The notes beneath the pieces were generated by a model that was not told where the DNA came from, ran no database searches, and saw only the letters and a program-made list of their open reading frames with translations. From Streptomyces albicerus (GTDB lineage Bacteria > Actinomycetota > Actinomycetes > Streptomycetales > Streptomycetaceae), in the NCBI RefSeq assembly GCF_008905045.1, contig NZ_VWMY01000015.1:1-64000 (forward strand): DNA of 64,000 nucleotides, written 5' to 3'. The translations under genes were made by a program, and so were the position numbers. Shown here piece by piece: positions 34,410-42,397 of the stretch (its first letter is position 1; every line of letters begins with the position of its first letter).

Positions 34410-36962
34410 TCAGATCACCTGCGACGTGCTGGTCGTACCGGAGCCGGTGGGCGACTCGGGCGCGCTGCTGTCCGCCGGGCCGCTCGCGGAACTGCTGCTC
34501 TCGGCCGGGCTGGATGCCGGGCCGCTGGCCGAGTCGGAGGTCTCCGGTGACGACGGAGGGGCGCTCGTCGGCGGCTCGGAGGTCGGCGGCTGGGACGTGG
34601 GCGGCTTCGAGGTCGGCGGCTCGGACGTCGGCGGCCTCGACGAAGACGGCGGCCTCGACGAAGACGGTGGCCTGGACGACGACGGCGGCTTCGTCGTCGA
34701 CTTCGTCGGGCTCGGGTCCTTCGACCCGCTCGGATCGTCCGACGGCTCCGTGCTCGAACTCGGCGTCGGGTCGTCCGAGGTGCCGATGACCCCGTCCTCC
34801 CCCGGGTCCGTCGGAAGGCTCGTCGAGTCCGCGTCGCTGCTGCCCTTCCTCGGGCGGTCGGCGCCGAGTCCGTCGCCGTCCTCGCCCGCGCTGGCCGAGG
34901 GGTTGACGCCGACCTTCTCCGACGGGGTGTTGTCGTCGGGGTTCGACGTCGCGCCGAGCGTCACCACCGTGCCGAGTACCGCGGCGAGGAGTGCGCCCGC
35001 GCCCGCGGCCACCAGATTGCGCCGGGTGCCGTTGACCAGGCCCTTGATGCGGCCGGGCTTCGCCGAGGAGGCGGGGCCCGTCCGGTGCGTGATCAACGTG
35101 GCGGGTTCGCCGGGCTGTTGGAGCGACGGCACCGGCGTGAATCCGGCCGGTACGCCACCGGGCGGCGACGCCGACTCCTCGTACCGCGCGTCGGGCACCT
35201 CCTCGCCCGCCGTCGAACCGATCCCGACCGGCGGCGTGGTGCCGGACCGGTCCGCGACCAGTGCGAGCGCGCGGCGGCCGGCGACGGTGCCGCGCTTGTC
35301 GGCGAGGGCGCCGCGCAGCCCGATCGAGGCCTCCAGTTCGGCGCGGGCCCGGTCGAGCTGCCCGCCGCAGAGCGCGAGGATGCCCAACTCGTGGTGGAAG
35401 TAGGCTTGATCCGAGACCTCACCGGACAGCCGGGCGGCCTCTGTGCCGGCGCGCAGCGTGCGCTCCCAGGCGCTCCAGTGCTGCCCCGCGGCGAACGCGG
35501 GCGCGGCCGTCCGGGCCAGCCGCACGGCGGTGGCGCTCTCCTCCTCCTCGGCGGGCGGCACGGTGACCGGCACCAGGGCGGCCAGCGCCGCGAGCACGGC
35601 GTCCGCCTCGGCGGCGACCCGCTCCGGGGTGACCGAGGGATGCCCGGCCCACCAGGCGTAGTGCTCGGCGGCGGCGCGCACCCGGTCCTCGGCGTCGGAC
35701 GCGTACCCGACGGCCTCCAGCTGGGTCTGTACGCCGGCCGCGAGCCGGTAGTGCGAGCCGACCGGGGTGACGAGCGCGCAGCCGACGAGCTCCGCGAGCG
35801 CGGCGTCCGCGTGCGTGTCCCCCACCAGGGCGGGCAGATGGGCCTGGTGCGGCACCTCGCCGCCCAGCGCGGCCGCGAAGCGCAGCGTGGCGCGCGCGGA
35901 CTCGCTGAGCCGGGACGCGAGCAGCGCGGCGGGCGCGGCGCCCTCGGCGAGGGACGGCAGCGGTACGTCATGGCCGTCCTCGGCGTCGAAGGGCGCGTCC
36001 ACGGGCGCGTCCTCGTAGTAGCCGAACTCGTCGAAGGCGTTCGGGTCGGCGCGCAGCTGGTCGCGCTGCCGCAGCAGCGCGCCGGCCTGTACGAAGCGCA
36101 GCGGCAGCCCCTCGGACTCGAACCAGAGGTCGCCCGCCCAGTTCGCCTCGTCCTCGGTCAGTACGCGTCCTACGGCGCGCTCCAGCAGTTCGAGACCGCC
36201 GCCGCGGCCGAGGCCGCCGAGGAAGACCTCTTCGAGGAGCGAGTCGCTGGACGGCGCGGGGATGTCGGGCGTCGCGGAGATCAGGAAGGCGCACTCGGGT
36301 GTGGCGTCGAGCAGCTCGTCGAGCGTGCCGCCGCCGAACTCCACGTCGTCGAGGACGACGACGGCGCCGATCTCGTGGACGAGTGCGAGCAGTTCGTCCC
36401 GTTCCGGCCGGTACAGCGGTGCGTTGTAGACGTTGGCGAAGAGATCGTGCAGCACGTCGTCCACCGTGCGGCGGTGGCCGCTGAGGCGGACCACGCCGTC
36501 GGGCGCGAGATCCGCGCAGTCGTCGGCGACGGCGTCCAGGAGCACAGTGCGGCCCGAGCCCGAGGGCCCGGTGAGCCGTACGGAGCGCCCGCGAGCGAGC
36601 AGGCGCACAAGCCGCTCACGCTCCTCCTGACGCTCCAGCAGCGGCAGCCTGGGCAGCGAGGCCCCGGGTGGTACGGGCGGACGTGCCGCGCGCGCCAGTT
36701 CGGCACGCTCGGCCGCGCTGAACTTCGTGGGCCGCGGCGGCCGCTCCCCCGGTGGGCAGAGCTCGATCTCACTGCCGTCGACGGGATTGACGGTGAGCAG
36801 ATGGTCGCCCGACACGAGTTGGACGGTGCGGGCGAGTGCTGGTGTGTGCTGGGCGCTTCCCTGCCCCAGGGCGTGCGTCAGCGGATCGCGCGGTGGTCGC
36901 TGTCGCGCCGCCGAGCCGTCGTCGTGGCCGTGCTCTTCGGGTCCCCGGTTCATCGGGTCCAT
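34410..36962 (-). CDS. Large P-loop (STAND-like) protein with C-terminal membrane anchor
   Basis: An 850-aa protein of unknown function. Residues 105-330 look like an AAA/STAND-type ATPase: GPSGSGRT (132-139), a Walker A with Arg in place of the usual Lys, and VVVLDDVEFG (201-210) as Walker B. The middle (about 330-570) is helical and repeat-like. One membrane helix, NLVAAGAGALLAAVLGTVVTLGA, lies near residue 640. About 200 residues then form a Ser/Pro/Thr tail with repeats such as PPSSSRPPSSSRPPTSEPP, probably outside the cell wall side. The ATG at 36962 is one of two close candidates. It neighbours a STAS protein. Role could be signalling or surface sensing (inference). Confidence 0.75.
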   Translation of the reverse strand: MDPMNRGPEEHGHDDGSAARQRPPRDPLTHALGQGSAQHTPALARTVQLVSGDHLLTVNPVDGSEIELCPPGERPPRPTKFSAAERAELARAARPPVPPGASLPRLPLLERQEERERLVRLLARGRSVRLTGPSGSGRTVLLDAVADDCADLAPDGVVRLSGHRRTVDDVLHDLFANVYNAPLYRPERDELLALVHEIGAVVVLDDVEFGGGTLDELLDATPECAFLISATPDIPAPSSDSLLEEVFLGGLGRGGGLELLERAVGRVLTEDEANWAGDLWFESEGLPLRFVQAGALLRQRDQLRADPNAFDEFGYYEDAPVDAPFDAEDGHDVPLPSLAEGAAPAALLASRLSESARATLRFAAALGGEVPHQAHLPALVGDTHADAALAELVGCALVTPVGSHYRLAAGVQTQLEAVGYASDAEDRVRAAAEHYAWWAGHPSVTPERVAAEADAVLAALAALVPVTVPPAEEEESATAVRLARTAAPAFAAGQHWSAWERTLRAGTEAARLSGEVSDQAYFHHELGILALCGGQLDRARAELEASIGLRGALADKRGTVAGRRALALVADRSGTTPPVGIGSTAGEEVPDARYEESASPPGGVPAGFTPVPSLQQPGEPATLITHRTGPASSAKPGRIKGLVNGTRRNLVAAGAGALLAAVLGTVVTLGATSNPDDNTPSEKVGVNPSASAGEDGDGLGADRPRKGSSDADSTSLPTDPGEDGVIGTSDDPTPSSSTEPSDDPSGSKDPSPTKSTTKPPSSSRPPSSSRPPSSSRPPTSEPPTSKPPTSQPPTSEPPTSAPPSSPETSDSASGPASSPAESSSSASGPADSSAPESPTGSGTTSTSQVI

Positions 36963-37222
36963 AGGTCCAAGCCCCCCAAAAGCGTGGTGTGCCGAGCCCC
37001 TCCCGGCCTTGCTGCACACTGCGCTGTCGCTTCTGGTCCGGTGCCCACTCGCGGGTTCGTCAAGCAGCGGGCAGCCGAACCCTAAACCTTCGCACAGTAT
37101 CTACGAACACACGGGGTACCGCGCCGTCCGAGACGTCACAGCTTCGTGAGGATTGTGCGCGGCATGCGCTTCGTACGCCGCTTTCCTACCTGATCTTCAC
37201 TCTTTGCGGCAGTGACGCCCGG

Positions 37223-37546
37223 TTACACCCGAGGCAGTGATTCGACCCCGATGCCGCCCTCGATCGCCAGGATGCGGTGGAGCCGGGTGGCCACCAACAG
37301 GCGCTGCATCTGCGGCGGAACGCCGCGCAGCACAAGCCTCCGGCCGCACCGCCCCGCCCGCCGGTGGGCCCCCATGATGACACCGAGCCCGGTGGCGTCC
37401 CAGGAGTCCAGCTCTGACAGGTCGAGCACCAGGTCGCCGGCTCCGTCGTCGACGGCCGAGTGCAGGACCGTACGGGCGTCCGCCGCGCTGCGGACGTCGA
37501 GGCGGCCCCCGACGACCAGCTCGGCGTGGTCGCCCCTGATGTGCAT
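37223..37546 (-). CDS. STAS-domain anti-sigma factor antagonist
   Basis: A 107-aa single STAS domain. Secondary structure follows SpoIIAA: HAELVVGGRLDVRSAADARTVL, then LVLDLSELDSWDATGLGVIMGAHRRA. The phosphorylation site segment reads DATGLG rather than DSSGLG, so Thr would be the acceptor. A C-terminal helix is present (QRLLVATRLHRILAIEG). Such proteins release sigma factors by binding anti-sigma kinases. No kinase is encoded nearby. It has GGGGAG before the ATG. Confidence 0.85.
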   Translation of the reverse strand: MHIRGDHAELVVGGRLDVRSAADARTVLHSAVDDGAGDLVLDLSELDSWDATGLGVIMGAHRRAGRCGRRLVLRGVPPQMQRLLVATRLHRILAIEGGIGVESLPRV

Positions 37547-37710
37547 ATGCGCTCCCCGAGAGTGCGTTTTCGTATCAGCGTCTTCTCGTGTCCTGTGTTG
37601 CCAGGACTGACTGCCGTACCGGGGCAGAAGTTGCCCTCTGTAAGCGAACCGATACCGAATTCACCCCGAGGAGTGATCAGGGAAAGATCGCCGCAGAGTC
37701 AGTACGTGTA

Positions 37711-38559
37711 TCAGTACGTGTAGAAGCCCTGCCCGCTCTTGCGCCCGATGTCACCGGCGTCAACCATCCGGCGCATCAGTTCCGGCGGGGCGAACTTCTC
37801 GTCCTGTGACTCCGTGTAGATGTTGCTGGTCGCGTGCAGGAGGATGTCGACGCCCGTCAGATCGGCGGTGGCGAGCGGCCCCATGGCGTGACCGAAGCCC
37901 AGCTTGCAGGCCAGGTCGATGTCCTCGGCGGTGGCCACGCCGGACTCGTACAGCTTGGCCGCCTCGACGACGAGCGCCGAGATGAGCCGGGTGGTCACGA
38001 AGCCGGCCACGTCGCGATTGACGACGATGCAGGTCTTGCCGACCGACTCGGCGAACTCCCGTGCGGTGGCGAGGGTTTCGTCGCTCGTCTTGTAGCCGCG
38101 GACGAGTTCGCAGAGCTGCATCATCGGGACCGGCGAGAAGAAGTGGACGCCGACGACCCGCTCCGGGCGCTCGGTGGCCGCCGCGATCTTGGTGATCGGG
38201 ATGGCGGAGGTGTTGGAGGCGAGTACGGTCTCGTCCTTCACCAGCTTGTCGAGCGTGCGGAAGATCTCGTGCTTGACTTCCAGCTTCTCGAAGACGGCCT
38301 CGACGACGATGTCGGCGTCGGCGGCCGCGTCCAGATCGGTGGTCACGGTGATGCGGCCCAGGGCCTCCTCGGCCACGCCGGCGTCCAGCTTCCCCTTGCT
38401 CACGAACTTGTCGTACGAGGCCTTGATGCCGTCGGTGCCACGGGCCAGCGCCTCGTCGGTGACATCGCGCAGGACGACGTCCCAGCCGGCCTGCGCGGAG
38501 ACCTGGGCAATACCGGAACCCATGAGTCCGGCTCCGATGACGGCGAGCTTCCGTGCCAC
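37711..38559 (-). CDS. 3-hydroxybutyryl-CoA dehydrogenase
   Basis: A 282-aa NAD(P)-dependent dehydrogenase converting 3-hydroxybutyryl-CoA and acetoacetyl-CoA. The Rossmann motif is VIGAGLMGSGIAQVSAQAG at the N-terminus. Further signatures are ASNTSAIPITKIAAATERPERVVGVHFFSPVPMMQLCELV with the catalytic His, and DVAGFVTTRLISALVVEAAKL. It ends DIGRKSGQGFYTY. The GTG at 38559 follows AGGGGAGTCGGA. Together with the thiolase at 20-21 kb it can supply the ethylmalonyl-CoA and butyryl-CoA routes. Confidence 0.92.
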   Translation of the reverse strand: MARKLAVIGAGLMGSGIAQVSAQAGWDVVLRDVTDEALARGTDGIKASYDKFVSKGKLDAGVAEEALGRITVTTDLDAAADADIVVEAVFEKLEVKHEIFRTLDKLVKDETVLASNTSAIPITKIAAATERPERVVGVHFFSPVPMMQLCELVRGYKTSDETLATAREFAESVGKTCIVVNRDVAGFVTTRLISALVVEAAKLYESGVATAEDIDLACKLGFGHAMGPLATADLTGVDILLHATSNIYTESQDEKFAPPELMRRMVDAGDIGRKSGQGFYTY

Positions 38560-38682
38560 TCCGACTCCCCTAACACGCTGTTTATATCTGCCTCTCCGGC
38601 GGACCCTAGCGCTCGTGAGGGGCTGTGTGACCGGTAAGTAATGCGCGTCACGTCTCAACTGACGGACATCACACCGACCGGG

Positions 38683-39324
38683 TCATTCCGTCGCCCGTAC
38701 GGCGTAGTTGAGGACCTTCTCACTCAAAAGGTCCTCCATGTCGTCGAGCAGCGTCAGCACCTCGCGGGACACTTCGACCGGATCGCGTTTGGCCATCATC
38801 TCGCGGCCGATGGTGGCCATGACCGTCTCGTGGATCCAGCCGATCTGGCCGGCCATCAGGCCCGGCACCGGATCACCGGGGGCCGCGCCCGTGTCCTCGC
38901 GCAGGGCCGTCTCCAGGTCGTCGCGGATCTCCTGCTGGAGGCTCCACAGGTGGGACCGGAGGGCGGGCGCGCCGTGGATGACGCGCATGAAGCGGTCGTA
39001 CCCCTCCATCAGGCCGACCCGGGGCGAGACCGCCTCGACCTCCTCGCGCAGCTCGCGCAGGACGGCGGCGACTGCCGACTCGCCCGCGCCCCGGCCGCGC
39101 ACCCAGCGTGAGAGGCGGTCGACGACGCCGCTGCTGCGGTCGAAGAAGAGGTCTTCCTTGGCCGGGAAGTAGTTGTACACGGTGTTCACGGAGACGTCGG
39201 CCGCGTCCGCGACATCGGCCATGGTCACCGTGACGAACCCGTGCTCCAGGAACAGTCCGGTGGCGATGTCCGAGATGCGCTGCCTGGTCTCGCGCTTCTT
39301 CCGCTCCCTGAGCCCCTCTGCCAT
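38683..39324 (-). CDS. TetR-family transcriptional regulator
   Basis: A 213-aa repressor-type protein. The N-terminal helix-turn-helix is TRQRISDIATGLFLEHGFVTVTMADVADAADVSVNTVYNYF. The C-terminal ligand domain is all-helical. It diverges from an ABC exporter over 89 bp that hold AT-rich repeats, so it probably represses the exporter and itself. The ATG at 39324 (MAEGLRERKK) is preferred over an upstream start inside the operator region, although the ribosome site is weak. Confidence 0.87.
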   Translation of the reverse strand: MAEGLRERKKRETRQRISDIATGLFLEHGFVTVTMADVADAADVSVNTVYNYFPAKEDLFFDRSSGVVDRLSRWVRGRGAGESAVAAVLRELREEVEAVSPRVGLMEGYDRFMRVIHGAPALRSHLWSLQQEIRDDLETALREDTGAAPGDPVPGLMAGQIGWIHETVMATIGREMMAKRDPVEVSREVLTLLDDMEDLLSEKVLNYAVRATE

Positions 39325-39348
39325 GGCTTCATCGTAGGCCGGATCAGG

Positions 39349-39389
39349 ATTTTTGACGTTGCTGAAATTTTGGTGACGTTGCAAAATTT
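39349..39389. promoter_or_regulatory. TetR operator region with direct and inverted repeats
   Basis: AAATTTTG (39365-39372) and CAAAATTT (39382-39389) are perfect inverted repeats with a 9-bp spacer. TGACGTTGC occurs at 39354 and again at 39374, 20 bp apart. AT-rich sequence is rare in this genome. The block lies in the middle of the divergent tetR/ABC gap. Confidence 0.6.
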
Positions 39390-39413
39390 AAGTCCCTCTG
39401 TTTTTCTTGGCGC

Positions 39414-40196
39414 ATGCCCATCATCAGCACGGCCGGCCTGGCCCGGACCTTCCAGACCAAACGCGGCCCCGTCGAGGCGGTCCGCGGCATCGACCTCACC
39501 GTCAAGGAGGGCGAGATCCTCGGCTTCCTCGGCCCGAACGGGGCGGGCAAGACGACCACACTCCGGATGCTCACGACTCTGCTCGCCCCCACCGGCGGCG
39601 CCGCCACCGTCGCGGGCCACGACCTGGCCACCGACCCGGCGGGCGTGCGCCGCGCGTGCGGTTACGTGGCCCAGTCGGGCGGCGTCGACCCCCAGGTCTC
39701 CGTACGCGAGGAGCTGGTCACCCAGGGGCGGCTGTACCGCCTGACGAAGGATCAGGCAGCCGAGCGCGCCGAGGAGCTGGCCCGCGACCTGGGGCTGACC
39801 GACCTCCTGGACCGCAGGACGTCGGCGCTCTCCGGCGGCCAGCGGCGCCGTCTCGACATCGCCCTCGGCCTCACCCACCGCCCGAAGGTGCTGTTCCTCG
39901 ACGAGCCGACCACGGGTCTCGACCCGGCGAGCCGCGCGGACCTCTGGGACCTCGTGCGACGCCTGCGCGACGAGTACGGCACCACGGTCTTCCTCACCAC
40001 GCACTACCTCGACGAAGCGGACGCGCTCGCCGACCGGCTCGTCGTCGTCGACCAGGGCGTCGTGGTGGCCGAGGGCACCCCGAGCGCGCTGAAGCTCCAG
40101 TACGGAGGGTCGATCGACGCGACGCTCCAGGACACGTTCCTCGCCATCACCGGCCGGGGCCCCGCGCCGGCCGACTCCGCCCCCGTAGCGGTCTAG
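39414..40196 (+). CDS. DrrA-type ABC exporter ATP-binding subunit
   Basis: A 260-aa ATPase of the daunorubicin-resistance family. Walker A is GPNGAGKTT, the signature LSGGQRRRLDIALGL is canonical, Walker B is VLFLDEPTTGLDPASR, and the switch His lies in VFLTTHYLDEADALADRLVVVDQG. The short C-terminal piece has YGGSIDATLQDTFLAITGR. The permease gene follows 32 bp later. It is likely controlled by the divergent TetR protein. Substrate probably a hydrophobic drug or metabolite. Confidence 0.9.
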   Translation: MPIISTAGLARTFQTKRGPVEAVRGIDLTVKEGEILGFLGPNGAGKTTTLRMLTTLLAPTGGAATVAGHDLATDPAGVRRACGYVAQSGGVDPQVSVREELVTQGRLYRLTKDQAAERAEELARDLGLTDLLDRRTSALSGGQRRRLDIALGLTHRPKVLFLDEPTTGLDPASRADLWDLVRRLRDEYGTTVFLTTHYLDEADALADRLVVVDQGVVVAEGTPSALKLQYGGSIDATLQDTFLAITGRGPAPADSAPVAV

Positions 40197-40228
40197 CCGG
40201 CCGTTCAGTCGTTTAGGACGTCACAGTC

Positions 40229-40978
40229 ATGCTTCTTCAGGACACCGCGCTGATCTTCGGGCGCTATGCCCGCCAGACCCTGCGCTCCAGGTTCGCGATG
40301 CTCTTCGGCGTACTGATGCCGCTGCTGTATCTGCTCTTCTTCGGTCCGCTGCTCACCGATCTGCCGCTGGGCGGCGAAGGCAGCTCCTGGCAGGTCCTCG
40401 TGCCCGGGCTGCTGCTCCAACTCGGGCTGTTCGGGGCCGCGTTCGCGGGCTTCATGATCATCGTCGAGAAGAACCACGGGATCGTGGAGCGCATGCGCGT
40501 CACGCCGGTCAGCCGACTCGCGCTGCTGCTCGGCCGGGTGCTGCGCGACGCCGCCGTCTTCGTCTTCCAGGCGGTCCTACTGGTCCTGGCCGCCGTGGTA
40601 ATGGGCCTGCGCGCGCCGGTCGGGGGCATCCTGATCGGCTTCGCGTTCGTCGCGCTGCTGACCGTCTCGCTGGCCTCGCTGTCGTACGCGCTGGCCATGA
40701 GGAGCAGCTCGCCGCAGGCGTTCGGCCCGACGATCAACGCCGTGACCATGCCGTCCATGCTCCTGTCCGGGCTCATGCTGCCCATGTCGCTGGCGCCCGG
40801 CTGGCTGGACGCCCTCTCGCACGTCATGCCGTTCCGCTATCTGGTGGACGCGATGCGCGACGCGTACGTCGGCTCGTACACGACCGCCTCCATGCTGTAC
40901 GGCGTCCTGGTGGCCCTCGGCTTCGCGGGACTCGCCGTGACGGTGGGCACACGAGTGTTCCGGAAGGCCGGAGCGTAA
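40229..40978 (+). CDS. DrrB-type ABC-2 permease
   Basis: A 249-aa membrane protein with six predicted helices. It includes MLFGVLMPLLYLLFFGPLL, NHGIVERMRVTPVSRLALLLGRVLRD and the late signature MPSMLLSGLMLPMSLAPGWLDALSHVMPFRYLVDAMRDAY, typical of ABC-2 drug exporters. It functions with the ATPase upstream. The cobalamin adenosyltransferase gene starts 13 bp beyond its stop. Confidence 0.9.
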   Translation: MLLQDTALIFGRYARQTLRSRFAMLFGVLMPLLYLLFFGPLLTDLPLGGEGSSWQVLVPGLLLQLGLFGAAFAGFMIIVEKNHGIVERMRVTPVSRLALLLGRVLRDAAVFVFQAVLLVLAAVVMGLRAPVGGILIGFAFVALLTVSLASLSYALAMRSSSPQAFGPTINAVTMPSMLLSGLMLPMSLAPGWLDALSHVMPFRYLVDAMRDAYVGSYTTASMLYGVLVALGFAGLAVTVGTRVFRKAGA

Positions 40979-40979
40979 C

Positions 40980-40991
40980 TACGCTGGCCGC
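40980..40991 (+). promoter_or_regulatory. Possible leaderless -10 box for the adenosyltransferase gene
   Basis: TACGCT (40980-40985) overlaps the sequence just after the permease stop and lies 6 nt before the ATG. No Shine-Dalgarno is seen. Confidence 0.35.
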
Positions 40992-41564
40992 ATGGTCAAT
41001 CTGACGCGCATCTACACCAGGACCGGCGACCAGGGCACGACGGCCCTCGGCGACATGAGCCGGACCGCCAAGACGGATCTGCGGATCGCGGCGTACGCCG
41101 ACGTCAACGAGGCGAACGCGGTCATCGGCACGGCGATCGCCCTCGGCAACCTCGGCGAGGAGATCGTCAAGGTCCTCACCCGCGTCCAGAACGACCTGTT
41201 CGACGTGGGCGCCGACCTCTCCACCCCGGTCGTCGAGAAGCCGGAGTTCCCGCCTCTGCGGGTCGAGCAGTTCTACGTCGACAAGCTGGAGGCGGACTGC
41301 GACCACTTCAACGAGCAGCTGGAGAAGCTCCGCTCCTTCATCCTCCCCGGCGGCACACCGGGCGCGGCCCTGCTGCACCAGGCGTGCACGGTGGTCCGCC
41401 GGGCGGAAAGGTCGACGTGGGCGGCCCTGGAGGCCCACGGCGAGGTGATGAATCCCTTGACGGCGACCTACCTCAACCGCCTGTCGGACCTGCTGTTCAT
41501 CCTGGCGAGGACGGCCAACAAGGAGGTCGGGGACGTGCTGTGGGTCCCGGGCGGCGAACGCTGA
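40992..41564 (+). CDS. PduO-type cob(I)alamin adenosyltransferase
   Basis: A 190-aa trimeric adenosyltransferase that makes coenzyme B12 from cob(I)alamin and ATP. The N-terminal ATP site is YTRTGDQGTTALGDMSRTAKTDLRIAAYADVNEANAVIG. The middle has DVGADLSTP and ILPGGTPGAALLHQACTVVRRAER, and the end LNRLSDLLFILARTANK. All are family hallmarks. It would supply the cofactor to the mutase systems such as icmA. The start is SD-less. Confidence 0.92.
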   Translation: MVNLTRIYTRTGDQGTTALGDMSRTAKTDLRIAAYADVNEANAVIGTAIALGNLGEEIVKVLTRVQNDLFDVGADLSTPVVEKPEFPPLRVEQFYVDKLEADCDHFNEQLEKLRSFILPGGTPGAALLHQACTVVRRAERSTWAALEAHGEVMNPLTATYLNRLSDLLFILARTANKEVGDVLWVPGGER

Positions 41565-41611
41565 GGTTTTTGGGCGCGCGGCCCCTCTGGCAGCACGGGT
41601 CGCGCCCCGGC

Positions 41612-41670
41612 CTTTAGGGGCGCGGGGCTGTGACATTGTGCGGCTCCGCCGCGTGGGCGCGACCAGCCCC
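41612..41670. repeat. Dispersed Streptomyces intergenic repeat, copy C
   Basis: GGGGCGCGGGGCTGTGACAT, then GCGGCTCCGCCGCGTGGGCG and CGACCAGCC. It shares these blocks with copies A, B and D and lies between two convergent genes. Confidence 0.75.
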
Positions 41671-41690
41671 CACACACCCGCACTCCACAC

Positions 41691-42245
41691 TCAACGCATC
41701 TTCGCCGACTTCACCGACTCCCGCTTGGGAAACAACGTGTAGCTGAGAGCGATGACCACGTTGATCCCGACCAGCCACACCATCCGCAACTGCCACTCCC
41801 GCAAAGACCCGGTCTCGCCGCCGGCCCCCACGTACCAGATCGCGGCCTGAAGCAACCCCATCGCCACCACAGCCGCCAGAATCCACCGCCCTGCGACCTT
41901 CCACTCATGCACGGCCCGAGCCACCCCGTACTTCGGTGGTTTCACAGGCCGAGGCCCACCCGCGAACCGGTACGCAACCCACCCGTCGGCCCACTTGATC
42001 GTCGAGTGCCCCAGCCCCACGGTGAAGCCGATGTACACGGCGGCAAGCCCGTGCTTCCAGTCCGGCTCCGCCCCGTTCTTCAGGTCGATCGCCGTGACGG
42101 TGAAGAGCACCACCTCCAGCAGCGGCTCGCACAGCAGCAGCCCAAGACCGACCCGCGGCATCCTGAACAGATAGCGGAAGGTCAGCCCCGCGGCCAGCAG
42201 CACCCAGAAGGCCACTTCACAGACGACGATCAGCGTGACGATCAC
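41691..42245 (-). CDS. Integral membrane protein of unknown function
   Basis: A 184-aa protein with five predicted membrane helices: IVTLIVVCEVAFWVLLAAGL, VGLGLLLCEPLLEVVLFTVT, HGLAAVYIGFTVGLGHSTIKW, GRWILAAVVAMGLLQAAIWYV and MVWLVGINVVIALSYTLF. The tail is basic (PKRESVKSAKMR). No family function is recognised. The GTG at 42245 is preceded by GAGGAGCGAGCC. It diverges from chiS. Confidence 0.78.
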   Translation of the reverse strand: MIVTLIVVCEVAFWVLLAAGLTFRYLFRMPRVGLGLLLCEPLLEVVLFTVTAIDLKNGAEPDWKHGLAAVYIGFTVGLGHSTIKWADGWVAYRFAGGPRPVKPPKYGVARAVHEWKVAGRWILAAVVAMGLLQAAIWYVGAGGETGSLREWQLRMVWLVGINVVIALSYTLFPKRESVKSAKMR

Positions 42246-42397
42246 GGCTCGCTCCTCTCGGTCACCCTTCCAGGCTCCCGGCGCGGCCGACCGCGATCGT
42301 CGTCGCCAGTGAGGAAAGGCCACTGCATCCTTCGATGTAGCCGAGGACCGTTCTCCGGGATCAGGCGACGCGACCGCGCGCCGTGTTGGATGGAGTC

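Noticed and set aside
34410..36962. SARP-type or LuxR-type (LAL) transcription regulator
   Set aside because: The P-loop region recalls LAL regulators, but there is no helix-turn-helix at either end and the C-terminus is membrane-anchored and repetitive.
40213..40226. Second copy of the icmA palindrome (TTTAGGACGTCACAG)
   Set aside because: Only the left half matches and it lies just before an ABC permease gene; it more likely serves as a ribosome-binding region.
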